From contig CAZLBV010000051.1 in the NCBI GenBank assembly GCA_964557845.1, positions 1 through 13,831 of the forward strand: DNA of 13,831 bases. Direction: 5' to 3'. How positions within the stretch are numbered: position 1 is the stretch's first letter; the number at the start of each line of letters is the position of its first letter. A program made the translations under genes and the position numbers. The notes below the pieces were generated by a model. That model was not told the DNA's origin. It searched no databases and saw only the letters and a list, made by a program, of their open reading frames with translations. Shown here piece after piece: positions 1 through 7,791 of this stretch. The DNA comes from CAZLBV01 sp964557845. Its GTDB lineage: Bacteria > Acidobacteriota > Aminicenantia > Aminicenantales > Aminicenantaceae.

Positions 1-2022
1 CCAGGTAGCGGCCAGACGTTCTTTAGGTTTGGTGATCCCATGCCCGAATCCTTTGTAAACAATCAATTTTTTTTCAACTCCCATATCCTGAAGCCCCTGA
101 AAAAGCTCATAAGCATTGGGAATTGGAACACGCCTGTCAAACTCTCCGTGTTGGATCAGAGTTGGTGTTCTGGCTTTAGTGATATTGGTCATGGGAGAAG
201 TTTTTGTATATATCTCCGGATCATTCCAGGGATCATCCTTTAAGTACTGCCGGGTAAAGGGATGAATATCCGTATTCACATAATAGGTTACCCAGTTTGA
301 AATCCCTGCGCCTACAGAGATCGCTTGGAATCGATCGGTATTAGTGGTTAAAAAGGCTGAAATGTAGCCTCCCTGGCTCCATCCCATAGCTCCCATTTTG
401 TCCGGATCAACCCATCCCTTTGAGATCAAATGATCCACACCTGACATAACATCCCACATGTCTCCAACACCTAAGTTACGGACATTCAGAGAACGGAATT
501 TTTCACCATATCCGGCTGAACCACGGTAATTAGGACGGAGAACGAGTGCCCCCTTTTCCAGCCACTGCATTATGGGATAAACATATCCGGCTGTAACCGA
601 AGGATAGTCGATCCCTGTCGGACCGCCGTGAATGATGACAAAAAGAGGATATTTTTGATCGGGATCAAAATTTTCCGGCTTATGCAAAACTCCTTCTATT
701 TCAATTCCGTCTCTGCTTTTCCATCTGATGACCTCACTTGTACCTGTTTTCCAACCTTTGATCTGTTTGGAGAAATTGGTCACTGCTTCAGGCCTGTAAG
801 GTACAGCAGCGGTTTTATAGATCTCTGGCAACAACTCAGGAGTTTGTGCGGATAAAGCCATGGTTTCACCGTCTTTTGAGAAATCTAAAGACCAGATGTT
901 CCTGGGACTATCCGCGAATAATTTCATCTTTCCTGTCTCCGGATCAAGCTTAAAAATCTGTCTTTTGGTCTTCTGCCAGGCGCTAAGATAAATACCGGTC
1001 AAGTTCCAATCAATAACATAGGCATCTTCATCAAAATCCTCCGCCATTCTCATGGGATTACCGCCTTCAGAGGAGATCTTGTAGATCTGATTATTGGTAT
1101 AATAATCAGAGGTCGTATTTCCACCTGCGGAGTTATACAGGATCCACTTGGAATCAGGAGACCAAACTGCGCCTCCATCATAACCAGGAGTTGTTATAAG
1201 TGAAATGATCTCACCTGATCTTATATCCACTATCGATATATCCGAGGTTGTATTTGAATTGAGCAAAGAGCCAACCTGATGGGTAAAGGCAACCATTTTT
1301 CCGCACGGAGATAGAGAAGAATTGGTTACAGTAAAATCTTCTCCCTTTGTTAGCTGCACCGGTTTCGGCAGCGAGAGACATTCAGGCTTATTCTTTTCCG
1401 CATCTTTTTCATCTTTTTCAGAAGATTCTTTTCTATCAAAGCAAGGAACCTCATCCGGAGCAGGCCAGAGATCAGGTTTAACTTCAACCATCCATAGGTG
1501 TGTAAAACGATACTCCGCATCTTCTACTTCATACTTACCATACCTTTTTTCCCGCTCTTTCATGGACTGGCTTTCCTCTTCTGTTTTTGAGAAAAGGACC
1601 TTTGTGCCGCAGGGAAACCATTCAAAACTATTGATTCCCTCTTTAACATCCGTGATCTTCTGGGCCTCTCCTCCATTGGGCCTTATCAAATAGATCTGCC
1701 TTTTTTCACCTCGGTCTGCCAGAAAAGCGATCCATTGGCCATCAGGTGACCATTGGGGAGAAACACTGCTGCCGTCCTTTGTCCGTGTGAACTGAAAAGG
1801 TTCCTCTCGATCTTTAACCATCCAGATCTCGGTGTCATAACTGTTTTTTTCCCAATCAACAGTGCGAACAGTGAACACTATGCTTTTACCATCGGGAGAG
1901 ACAGCCGGGCTTCCCACACTTCTTAACGAAATAACTTTTTCGAATGAAGGACCGGGAATAGTCTGTTCTGCACTAAGGGATATGACTAATATAAAAAACA
2001 TAAATAAGATGGATCTTCTCAT
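1..2022 (-). CDS. Secreted S9 family (prolyl oligopeptidase / acylaminoacyl-type) serine peptidase, C-terminus cut by window edge
   Basis: My own translation from the ATG at 2020-2022 stays open to the window edge (674 codons). Residues 1-18 form a signal peptide (MRRSILFMFFILVISLSA), so the protein is exported. Beta-propeller (PD40-type) blades follow, for example SPDGK at 42-46 and SPDGQ at 92-96. The C-terminal alpha/beta-hydrolase domain has the oxyanion-region HGGP at 465-468, the nucleophile in GWSQGGY (Ser549), Asp629 in GEFDRRVP and His661 in GFGHGI. The Ser-Asp and Asp-His spacings of 80 and 32 are those of the S9 family. By family knowledge it cleaves short peptides, or acylated or dipeptidyl N-termini, outside the cytoplasm; the exact specificity is not readable. 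The start is supported by AAGGAGG four bases upstream. It probably lacks only some 15-25 C-terminal residues, which lie beyond base 1. It is transcribed alone from its own promoter. Confidence 0.95.
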   Translation of the reverse strand, partial: MRRSILFMFFILVISLSAEQTIPGPSFEKVISLRSVGSPAVSPDGKSIVFTVRTVDWEKNSYDTEIWMVKDREEPFQFTRTKDGSSVSPQWSPDGQWIAFLADRGEKRQIYLIRPNGGEAQKITDVKEGINSFEWFPCGTKVLFSKTEEESQSMKEREKRYGKYEVEDAEYRFTHLWMVEVKPDLWPAPDEVPCFDRKESSEKDEKDAEKNKPECLSLPKPVQLTKGEDFTVTNSSLSPCGKMVAFTHQVGSLLNSNTTSDISIVDIRSGEIISLITTPGYDGGAVWSPDSKWILYNSAGGNTTSDYYTNNQIYKISSEGGNPMRMAEDFDEDAYVIDWNLTGIYLSAWQKTKRQIFKLDPETGKMKLFADSPRNIWSLDFSKDGETMALSAQTPELLPEIYKTAAVPYRPEAVTNFSKQIKGWKTGTSEVIRWKSRDGIEIEGVLHKPENFDPDQKYPLFVIIHGGPTGIDYPSVTAGYVYPIMQWLEKGALVLRPNYRGSAGYGEKFRSLNVRNLGVGDMWDVMSGVDHLISKGWVDPDKMGAMGWSQGGYISAFLTTNTDRFQAISVGAGISNWVTYYVNTDIHPFTRQYLKDDPWNDPEIYTKTSPMTNITKARTPTLIQHGEFDRRVPIPNAYELFQGLQDMGVEKKLIVYKGFGHGITKPKERLAATW

Positions 2023-2050
2023 GAGGCCTCCTTGAAACTAAATTTTCCTT

Positions 2051-2079
2051 ATTATATTGCACAGATAGATTTTATCCAA
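2051..2079 (-). promoter_or_regulatory. Sigma-70-type promoter for the S9 peptidase gene
   Basis: On the minus strand TTGGAT (2074-2079) and a perfect TATAAT (2051-2056) are separated by exactly 17 bases. They lie 28 bases upstream of the peptidase ATG, giving a leader of roughly 20 bases that contains the AAGGAGG ribosome site. This is the best promoter match I found in the window, and it marks the peptidase as a separate transcription unit from the BamA-like gene. Confidence 0.7.
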
Positions 2080-2137
2080 TAGAAGGATGTTTTTATTTAA
2101 TCGATTAGAACATCAAAATAATTAAAAACTATTACAC

Positions 2138-2152
2138 AGGATTTTTAATCCT
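2138..2152 (-). terminator. Possible weak terminator hairpin at the end of the BamA-like gene
   Basis: AGGATT and AATCCT form a 6-bp inverted repeat around a 3-base loop and overlap the TAA stop of the upstream gene. A TTTTT run follows on the minus strand, but only about ten bases after the stem. The stem is short and AT-rich and the U-tract is displaced, so intrinsic termination here would be inefficient. It could be a chance palindrome. Confidence 0.25.
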
Positions 2153-4437
2153 TAGAAGGATACACCCAGGGCAAAATGTAAAGAAAAATGCGAATCGTCT
2201 GTCTCAATCAATCGATTTTTATAGGCCAATATCAATCTCAGGGGGACCGGAAAATTTAATAGTCGCATCCGCAGCTCCATTCCAGAAGACCAGTAAAGAT
2301 CATCTAAGGAAATTTTTTCACCTCTTCCCCAAGCATCTCCAGTATCGAAAAAGAGAACCGCTGCCGTAGATCTAAACAGGGGGATAATATATTCAGCATT
2401 CAAAACTAATGACCGTTCTCCGCCGATATTTTTTCCTGTTTTATCTTTCGGCCCAATCGTATAAATTTCATAACCTCTTATAGTTCTTTCCCCTCCCAGA
2501 TAAAACCTCTCCCATGAAGGAATATCTGAGTCTTCAAACGGCCTGATCATTCGATAAGCCATATGAATACCTATACTATGATCCTTCACTAGCGGTAAGA
2601 AAACAGCGCCTTCTATCTCAGGCTTAATAGCGCTGATATCGCTTCCAATCGTGCTGCCCGCATATACAAACGAAAACAAACATCTCATCCCCCTAGCCGG
2701 GAAAAAAATATCATCCACTGTGTTCCGGTACAATGAAAGCTTAAGCGAACCCAGATCCCGTTCATCCTGGTCTTCTCCGTCGGATTTGTTCAATTCCGCA
2801 CTTACAGATTCTGATTTATAGTTAACCGCACCCCACCAATAGTCTCTGATCTGTTTATCCACTCTAATATCTATGCCTTTACCTCTTCTTACAAACAGAT
2901 CCGGATAGACAATATTTCGATCAAACACATTAAATCCCAGCGAAATAAATTGGTTGAAAAGATAGGGCTTGAATAATCCGATTGAATAGTTCTTATATCG
3001 ATCACCATGACTGATAATAAAGTCTATTTTTTCGCTTTTCCTAAAAAAATCGACCACTGAAATAAAACCACTTAGATAAATTCCCTCATATCTGCTGTAA
3101 CCGCCTGAAAGCTGCCATTCGTTTTTATAAATTTCCTCTACATTCAAATAAATATCGATCTGCTCCGGTTGTTTGGGATAAGATTCAATGTTCGGCTGAT
3201 CTTTTATGTTTGCTATTCCTAAACGATTTAATTTCTCCAGGCTTTCTAAAAAAAGCTCCATTTGAAATTCAGACTGTTCGGGAGGCATTATTACCTTCCG
3301 GATAATTCTATTATCGGTCAAAGTATTTCCTTTTATATAAAGCCGCCTCATATAGACTTTTTCCCCTGCTTGAATATCCAAAGTGATATTGACCTTTTTT
3401 TTACCTGGATCAACAATTTCTAAAGCCAAAACTCGAACATATAAATATCCCTGGTTTCGATAGAGAGTTTCTATTTCTTTAACAGTTTGATCTATGATCC
3501 CTCCATCAAAAATAGCATCGGATTCAAACAGAATATGATGGTGTATTCGGGAAATTGGAATTGGACCATTGTTAATGATGTTAACTTCACCCACGTGAAA
3601 GATCTCACCAGGAATCACTGGAATAATGATCCTTTTCATCTGTTCGGAATCTCCGAAAAAAACTCTTTCTATATATTCTTCAATAAGAGGCTCTCCGATC
3701 TGGATCTCAGCGTAACCATAGTTACGGTACAATTTCCTCAGATTATCCAGATCATCATCCAGCCTGGCTTCTTTGAAGAAATCTTTCCCCATGATCCAGG
3801 AAAAAAGATCGTGCTCATGATTGAATTCAAAAGCATCTAAAAGAAAGTTTTTTGAGAATTTTGTTTCTCCTTCGAATACTATCTCATCTATTCTGGACCG
3901 AGGCCCCTCCCGGATACGAAAGATAACATTGGCTTCAAATTTCCCGATTGATTTGATCTCAGATTTTATCGTTCCTTGATTGAACCCCTGATACCTCATC
4001 ATGTCTAAAACCGTTGTTTTGATATTAAGAATTCTTTCTGGTTCATAAACAAAATATTTGGGCAGATCAATATTTCTGTTTTTCAGAAATTCAATGATCT
4101 CTCTTGTTTTTAAATTACCCTCTGTATCGAATAATATCTCTTTGATGACCGGATACTCCTCCACAGACAGGATGATCACATTACCTTCATTTCTTGCAGT
4201 AACAGCAATCTTTATATCGGAAAAAAAACCGGTCGACCACAAATTTTTGATTCCTTTTTCCAGATCTTTCTGGTTATAGGTTTGACCTGGAAATAGACTG
4301 AAGTGATATAGTATGGTCTCTTTGGGGACACGCTGGTTGCCTTTTACTTCTATCTTTTCCATAACATTCTGGGGAAAAAAAGGTACAGTCAGATAGATCC
4401 ATACTAATAAAATCAAACTTCTATGCGTTATTTTCAT
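2152..4437 (-). CDS. bamA: BamA/Omp85-family outer membrane assembly protein with five POTRA domains
   Basis: The product would insert folded beta-barrels into the outer membrane. From the ATG at 4437 it is 761 residues. It has a hydrophobic signal segment (about residues 7-22), then five POTRA-like units at roughly 26-93, 97-177, 180-275, 279-357 and 360-436, for example IEVKGNQRVPKETIL and LYIKGNTLTDNRIIRKV. A C-terminal 16-strand-type barrel follows, with the diagnostic IRGY motif in GGERTIRGYE near residue 653 and a terminal Phe (LGVSF). Five POTRAs and this length fit BamA better than TamA or a two-partner secretion TpsB. A TTG four codons upstream (4449) is an alternative start; neither start has a strong Shine-Dalgarno sequence. 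The usual skp/ompH and lpx neighbours are absent, so a second Omp85 copy is possible. Confidence 0.93.
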   Translation of the reverse strand: MKITHRSLILLVWIYLTVPFFPQNVMEKIEVKGNQRVPKETILYHFSLFPGQTYNQKDLEKGIKNLWSTGFFSDIKIAVTARNEGNVIILSVEEYPVIKEILFDTEGNLKTREIIEFLKNRNIDLPKYFVYEPERILNIKTTVLDMMRYQGFNQGTIKSEIKSIGKFEANVIFRIREGPRSRIDEIVFEGETKFSKNFLLDAFEFNHEHDLFSWIMGKDFFKEARLDDDLDNLRKLYRNYGYAEIQIGEPLIEEYIERVFFGDSEQMKRIIIPVIPGEIFHVGEVNIINNGPIPISRIHHHILFESDAIFDGGIIDQTVKEIETLYRNQGYLYVRVLALEIVDPGKKKVNITLDIQAGEKVYMRRLYIKGNTLTDNRIIRKVIMPPEQSEFQMELFLESLEKLNRLGIANIKDQPNIESYPKQPEQIDIYLNVEEIYKNEWQLSGGYSRYEGIYLSGFISVVDFFRKSEKIDFIISHGDRYKNYSIGLFKPYLFNQFISLGFNVFDRNIVYPDLFVRRGKGIDIRVDKQIRDYWWGAVNYKSESVSAELNKSDGEDQDERDLGSLKLSLYRNTVDDIFFPARGMRCLFSFVYAGSTIGSDISAIKPEIEGAVFLPLVKDHSIGIHMAYRMIRPFEDSDIPSWERFYLGGERTIRGYEIYTIGPKDKTGKNIGGERSLVLNAEYIIPLFRSTAAVLFFDTGDAWGRGEKISLDDLYWSSGMELRMRLLNFPVPLRLILAYKNRLIETDDSHFSLHFALGVSF

Positions 4438-4476
4438 TTCATGTATCAATGGTTTCCGGGGAGTTTTTTCTGGATA

Positions 4477-4575
4477 CTATTCATTCTCTTGGTGGCTGTT
4501 ATCTCTGTCCAGTATATTCAATGATATCTTATGTATCAAATTGTTCTGATCTCTGACAGCATTCACCTGGATCAT
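4477..4575 (-). CDS. Possible small ORF of 32 codons overlapping the coiled-coil gene stop
   Basis: An ATG at 4573-4575 overlaps the TGA stop of the upstream coiled-coil gene in an ATGA arrangement typical of translational coupling. The frame runs 32 codons to TAG at 4477-4479. The peptide starts MIQVNAVRDQNNL, is polar, and has no signal sequence or family that I recognise. The frame is the same as that of the BamA-like gene, whose possible TTG start lies 27 bases past the TAG. It may be a leader peptide carrying ribosomes toward BamA, or it may be a chance ORF. There is no good ribosome site of its own. Confidence 0.2.
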   Translation of the reverse strand: MIQVNAVRDQNNLIHKISLNILDRDNSHQENE

Positions 4576-4880
4576 TCCAGTAGAAATTTCTGGAGACCTG
4601 CTTGAAGACGCTTGAGTCTGTCTCCCAACACTTTGAGATCGTCTTCAGTGGCTCTAAATTGTTCCTGCCAGGAAGCATCCGATGCCGCCTCTGCTTTTTT
4701 GGCTGCTTTTTTGACTTCCTCCAAATTAAACCTTAATTCTACGACCGGCCGTTTATATCCAATGTCAGAATCAAAATCCGCCTCTTCGATCTTGTATTCC
4801 AGGGTGTTTATCTCTTCTTCCATTTCCCGGATCATCTGTTGGATCTTTTTTTCATAATATTCTCTGGGTTCACCTTCCAT
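4572..4880 (-). CDS. Small coiled-coil protein, resembling sll1863-type stress-response proteins
   Basis: This is a 102-residue, highly charged, almost entirely helical cytoplasmic protein with no signal peptide or membrane segment. Heptad-like patterns run through about residues 6-35 (YYEKKIQQMIREMEEEINTL) and 50-100. The layout of an N-terminal helix, an ALA-rich stretch ending ASDASWQEQF, then a second helix ending LQKFLLE resembles the roughly 100-residue coiled-coil proteins annotated after cyanobacterial sll1863. That likeness is from memory and not proven. A strong ribosome site, AAGGAGGT, lies 4-5 bases before the ATG, so the gene is probably well translated. It sits 43 bases after the DUF72 gene and 122-134 bases before the BamA-like gene. 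Its role is unknown. Confidence 0.72.
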   Translation of the reverse strand: MEGEPREYYEKKIQQMIREMEEEINTLEYKIEEADFDSDIGYKRPVVELRFNLEEVKKAAKKAEAASDASWQEQFRATEDDLKVLGDRLKRLQAGLQKFLLE

Positions 4881-4923
4881 CTTACCTCCTTACTCATTAA
4901 GCCTTTTTTTTCATGAGCGCTGT

Positions 4924-5655
4924 TTAATCTTTCACCATTTTTTTTAATCGCAGAGCATCCTGAGCAGCATAACCCGCCTGATCATTGTCAAAATAACAAT
5001 AGATTGTTTCCACCTTGTTTTTCCAGGCTGCAAAAGCCCCTGCCCAACCGGAAAGAGTCTGGGTACTGTATTGACCCTTATAAGCGCCATCCGGACCATG
5101 AAGACGGATATAAATAAAATCAGATGTGATTTCTTTAGGAGAGAGATCCTGATTTAAGTCATAAATGCAAAAAGCAGCTCGGTAATGATTCAACAAGCGG
5201 TAGATCTCTTTATCAAACCAGGAAGAATCACGAAATTCGAAAACATAACGGTAATCATCCGGCAAACTTTCCAAAAAATTTTTCAACCGTTCAGTATTGA
5301 TCTTCCATTTCGGCGGGAGCTGGAAAAGTATAGGCCCAAGATTATCTTTAAATACACTTACTTTACTGAAAAAATTGGAAACAGGCTCTTCCGGGTCTTT
5401 AAGCTTTTTCATATGAGTAATAAAACGGCTGGCTTTGACAGAAAATATAAAATCCTTCTTTACAGTATCTTTCCATTCCAGCAAAGTCTTTTTCTCTGGC
5501 ATTTTATAGAAAGTATTATTTATCTCAACCGTAGTAAATCTTTCCTGATAAAAGCTAAGATAATCACCGGAAGAGAGATCATCAGGATAAAAAGCACCTT
5601 TCCAGTGGGAATAATGCCATCCTGATGTCCCGATATATATTTTATTTTTACTCAT
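4924..5655 (-). CDS. DUF72 (YecE-like) family protein
   Basis: The 243-residue product matches the DUF72 family along its length. It has the N-terminal YIGTSGWHYSHWKGAFYPDD, then TTVEINNTFYKMP, FIFSVKASRFITHMKKL, GPILFQLPPKW, YVFEFRDSSWF and the late FIYIRLHGPDGAYKGQYS. Families with this pattern fold as a TIM barrel of unknown enzymatic role; no catalytic claim is made. The protein is cytoplasmic. The ATG at 5653-5655 matches the usual family N-terminus, but its AT-rich leader has no Shine-Dalgarno sequence. It is separated from the ppsA remnant by 44 AT-rich bases and may be co-transcribed from the comA-like promoter or have a weak promoter there. Confidence 0.92.
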   Translation of the reverse strand: MSKNKIYIGTSGWHYSHWKGAFYPDDLSSGDYLSFYQERFTTVEINNTFYKMPEKKTLLEWKDTVKKDFIFSVKASRFITHMKKLKDPEEPVSNFFSKVSVFKDNLGPILFQLPPKWKINTERLKNFLESLPDDYRYVFEFRDSSWFDKEIYRLLNHYRAAFCIYDLNQDLSPKEITSDFIYIRLHGPDGAYKGQYSTQTLSGWAGAFAAWKNKVETIYCYFDNDQAGYAAQDALRLKKMVKD

Positions 5656-5699
5656 AAATTTTAATTATCTTTAATTTCTTATTCTCAAAATATATATCT

Positions 5700-6656
5700 C
5701 TAAATTCTCGATTTCTCTTTTTTAGCGACCCGCTTTTTTACAGTCATCACACTATCAGGATTTAAATAAATTGAATCAATACCCGCATCCACCAGAAATT
5801 CAGCAAAGTCTGGATGATCACTGGGCGCCTGTCCGCAAATTCCTACCTTTACATTATTTTTATGGGCGGTTTTGATCAGATCACGGATAGCCCTTTTTAC
5901 TGCTTTATTCTGTTCATCAAAAAGATCGGAGAGTTCTTCCGAATCCCTATCAACTCCCAGGATCAACTGAGTCAGATCATTGGAGCCAATAGAAAAACCA
6001 TCAAATCTTTGGCTGAATTCATCGGCTAAGATCACATTGCTGGGTATCTCACACATCACAAAAACCTGCAAACCATTTTTTCCCCTGGGAAGACTATTTT
6101 CTTCCATGACCTTGAGGATCTTGTCCGCTTCATCCGGGGTTCTGCAGAAAGGGATCATGACCACCACATTGGACATTCCAATTTTCTCCCGCGCTCTTTT
6201 GATCGCTTGGCATTCCAGAGAAAAACCATCCCGGTATTGTTCGCTGTAATAGCGGTATGCCCCCCTGAATCCAAGCATAGGATTGTCTTCTTTTGGTTCA
6301 AAACTCTTTCCGCCGATAAGATTAGCATATTCATTGGTTTTAAAATCGCTCATTCTAACGATCACATCTCTGGGATATTGGGATGCAGCAATCCGGGCTA
6401 TTCCTCGAGAAAAATTATCAATAAAATACTCCTGTTTATCCTGGTACCCTTGGGTCAGTTTCCGGATCGTTTTTTTCGTCTGATCATCCTCGAGATCATC
6501 AAACCGTACCAGGGCCATGGGATGGACTTTGATAATGTTATTTATGACAAACTCCATGCGCGCCAGTCCGATACCCTCCACTGGAAGGCGCCACCAGCGG
6601 AATGATGCAGCTGGACTGGCTATATTCATCAGGTGTGATCGTTCCTTGAACCACAT
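5700..6656 (-). CDS. Surviving open frame of the ppsA remnant: PEP/pyruvate-binding C-terminal domain
   Basis: This 318-codon frame encodes the complete C-terminal TIM-barrel domain of PEP synthase from about residue 10. Conserved elements remain: GIGLARMEFVINN, Arg101 in VIVRMSDFKTNEYANL, MLGFRGAYR, Glu203 in MCEIPSN, GSNDLTQ at 224-230 and the cysteine in GICGQAP (Cys274). The frame continues to a normal C-terminus with no internal stop. The ATG at 6654-6656 is not a native start: it lies inside the second piece of the gene read out of frame, although GGAGAAA immediately precedes it. Without the swivelling phosphohistidine and ATP-grasp domains, PEP synthesis is not possible. It could only act in trans, or be a fossil that has not yet gathered stops. 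I list it because the domain itself is intact. Confidence 0.45.
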   Translation of the reverse strand: MWFKERSHLMNIASPAASFRWWRLPVEGIGLARMEFVINNIIKVHPMALVRFDDLEDDQTKKTIRKLTQGYQDKQEYFIDNFSRGIARIAASQYPRDVIVRMSDFKTNEYANLIGGKSFEPKEDNPMLGFRGAYRYYSEQYRDGFSLECQAIKRAREKIGMSNVVVMIPFCRTPDEADKILKVMEENSLPRGKNGLQVFVMCEIPSNVILADEFSQRFDGFSIGSNDLTQLILGVDRDSEELSDLFDEQNKAVKRAIRDLIKTAHKNNVKVGICGQAPSDHPDFAEFLVDAGIDSIYLNPDSVMTVKKRVAKKEKSRI

Positions 6657-6935
6657 TTTCTCCCAGGCCCCAGGCTGTATTGATCATAACCACATCTGGG
6701 AAACCTGTTTCAGTATCCAAAGAGAACATAACGCCCGAGCCGTCTTTATCGGAGGGAACCATCTTCTGAACTCCAACCGATAAAGCTACTTTAAAATGAT
6801 CAAAACCTTTTTCATGACGGTAGGAAATGGCTCTATCAGTAAATAAAGAGGCATAACATTTTTCCCTCCGGCTATCGCTACGTCTCTGGAACTTAAATCC
6901 TTAAACCAGATAATATACTCATTATTTTTTGTCAT
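5700..6935 (-). pseudogene. ppsA: Phosphoenolpyruvate synthase, pseudogene with two internal deletions
   Basis: PpsA converts pyruvate and ATP to PEP, AMP and phosphate, and is normally about 800 residues. Three collinear pieces are visible here. Piece 1 starts at the ATG at 6933-6935 (MTKNNEYIIWFKDL) and runs to AGGKN. Piece 2 begins CYASLFTDRAISYR at about 6858 and continues through SGVMFSLDTETGFPDVV to VVQGTITPDEY near 6622. Piece 3 begins near LMNIASPAASFRWW at 6632 and runs to the C-terminus. Pieces 1 and 3 share one frame and piece 2 is in another, so translation from the true start ends at TAG 6786-6788 after 49 residues. By comparison with E. coli PpsA, roughly residues 27-160 and 265-480 are gone, including the phosphohistidine domain. 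A GGAAG site precedes the start. It lies 28 bases downstream of the comA-like gene. Confidence 0.88.
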
Positions 6936-6963
6936 AGTAACTTCCTGTTTCTTTCTTCAAATG

Positions 6964-7791
6964 TTAATCCCACACATCCTGCAAATCAGACCAATATTTA
7001 CGTTCCAGATAAGCTTTCTTTTCTTTTTCCCCCACTAAACCTCGCCTCAAGGCTTCCAAGGATAAAATTTGCTGCGGATCAATTCCATCGAGATTAACGT
7101 TCATCCCTAAATGGTAGATCAAATCCTGCTGTTGACTTCTGGAAGGTGCCTCCCAGACCAACATGTCCGGGTGCTCTACACCTTCCAAAAAACTGAGCAC
7201 CACTTTTTTTATTATTTTTCCATCTTTATCGCAGATGCCAAAACCATTTTTAAATCTTTCAATCCGGATCAATACTCTATAGATTCCCATCTTTATATCT
7301 TCTGAGATCATTTTAAACACAAAGGGTAAAGACAGCTCTTCATCCGGGTGTTTTCTACCGGCTATTGTGATCACTTTAAAACCATTGTCTAAGCACTTTT
7401 CGATAACATCCTTCCGGATACCCTCTTTCATATCGATGGTTGTGCTGGGTATTCCCACTACAGTTAATCCCAATTCTTTACACGTTTTAAGATAATCATT
7501 TAAAATTTTTTTCCAGATTGTAATTTCAAGAATGCTTTCTCCAGCCATGGTTTCAATTTTATGCTGCTTGTAAAGTTCTACCTTTTCACTCAAAAGGATT
7601 TTGTCATAGAGAACTTCTGTTCCATGATCAAGTTTGATCATATCTATGTAATCACTTCCTATTCGAACCATATCTTCAGCCTGTCTTAGTCCAAGCCCTC
7701 TATCTCTTACTATGGTTAAACCGGTCTTACGTGGTTTTTTTGCTCTTCCCTCTGAGAAGGAATCAAATAAATTGTTAAATGCATTTTTCAT
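6964..7791 (-). CDS. Divergent phosphosulfolactate synthase (ComA) family protein
   Basis: Family members add sulfite to PEP to give phosphosulfolactate, the first step toward coenzyme M, sulfolactate or related sulfonates. The 275-residue product is a cytoplasmic TIM barrel and aligns over its full length with the ComA pattern: GLTIVRDRGLG (25-35), GSDYIDMIKLDHGT (45-58), a mid region around IAGRKHPDEEL (143-153), and a well-kept C-terminus, WEAPSRSQQQDLI then NVNLDGI and SLEALRRGLVGE (213-255). Several positions differ from methanogen ComA as I recall it: RDRG for DKG, LDHGT for FGWGT, IPSTTID for the SDG segment, and no DT after RGL. Substrate may therefore differ. The ATG at 7789-7791 is preferred because AGAGGTG lies six bases upstream; an upstream GTG (7798-7800) is part of that site. 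It is followed after 28 bases by the ppsA remnant, whose product would supply PEP. Confidence 0.78.
   Translation of the reverse strand: MKNAFNNLFDSFSEGRAKKPRKTGLTIVRDRGLGLRQAEDMVRIGSDYIDMIKLDHGTEVLYDKILLSEKVELYKQHKIETMAGESILEITIWKKILNDYLKTCKELGLTVVGIPSTTIDMKEGIRKDVIEKCLDNGFKVITIAGRKHPDEELSLPFVFKMISEDIKMGIYRVLIRIERFKNGFGICDKDGKIIKKVVLSFLEGVEHPDMLVWEAPSRSQQQDLIYHLGMNVNLDGIDPQQILSLEALRRGLVGEKEKKAYLERKYWSDLQDVWD

Noticed and set aside
1322..1693. Plus-strand open frame of 123 codons
   Set aside because: It lies antisense inside the S9 peptidase gene and encodes a low-complexity Ser/Phe-rich product with no family likeness. Other plus-strand frames across the window are the same kind of shadow.
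6538..6762. Independent small gene of 74 codons
   Set aside because: The sequence is a middle piece of PEP synthase (SGVMFSLDTETGFPDVV), followed by an out-of-frame tail from the next piece. It belongs to the pseudogene.
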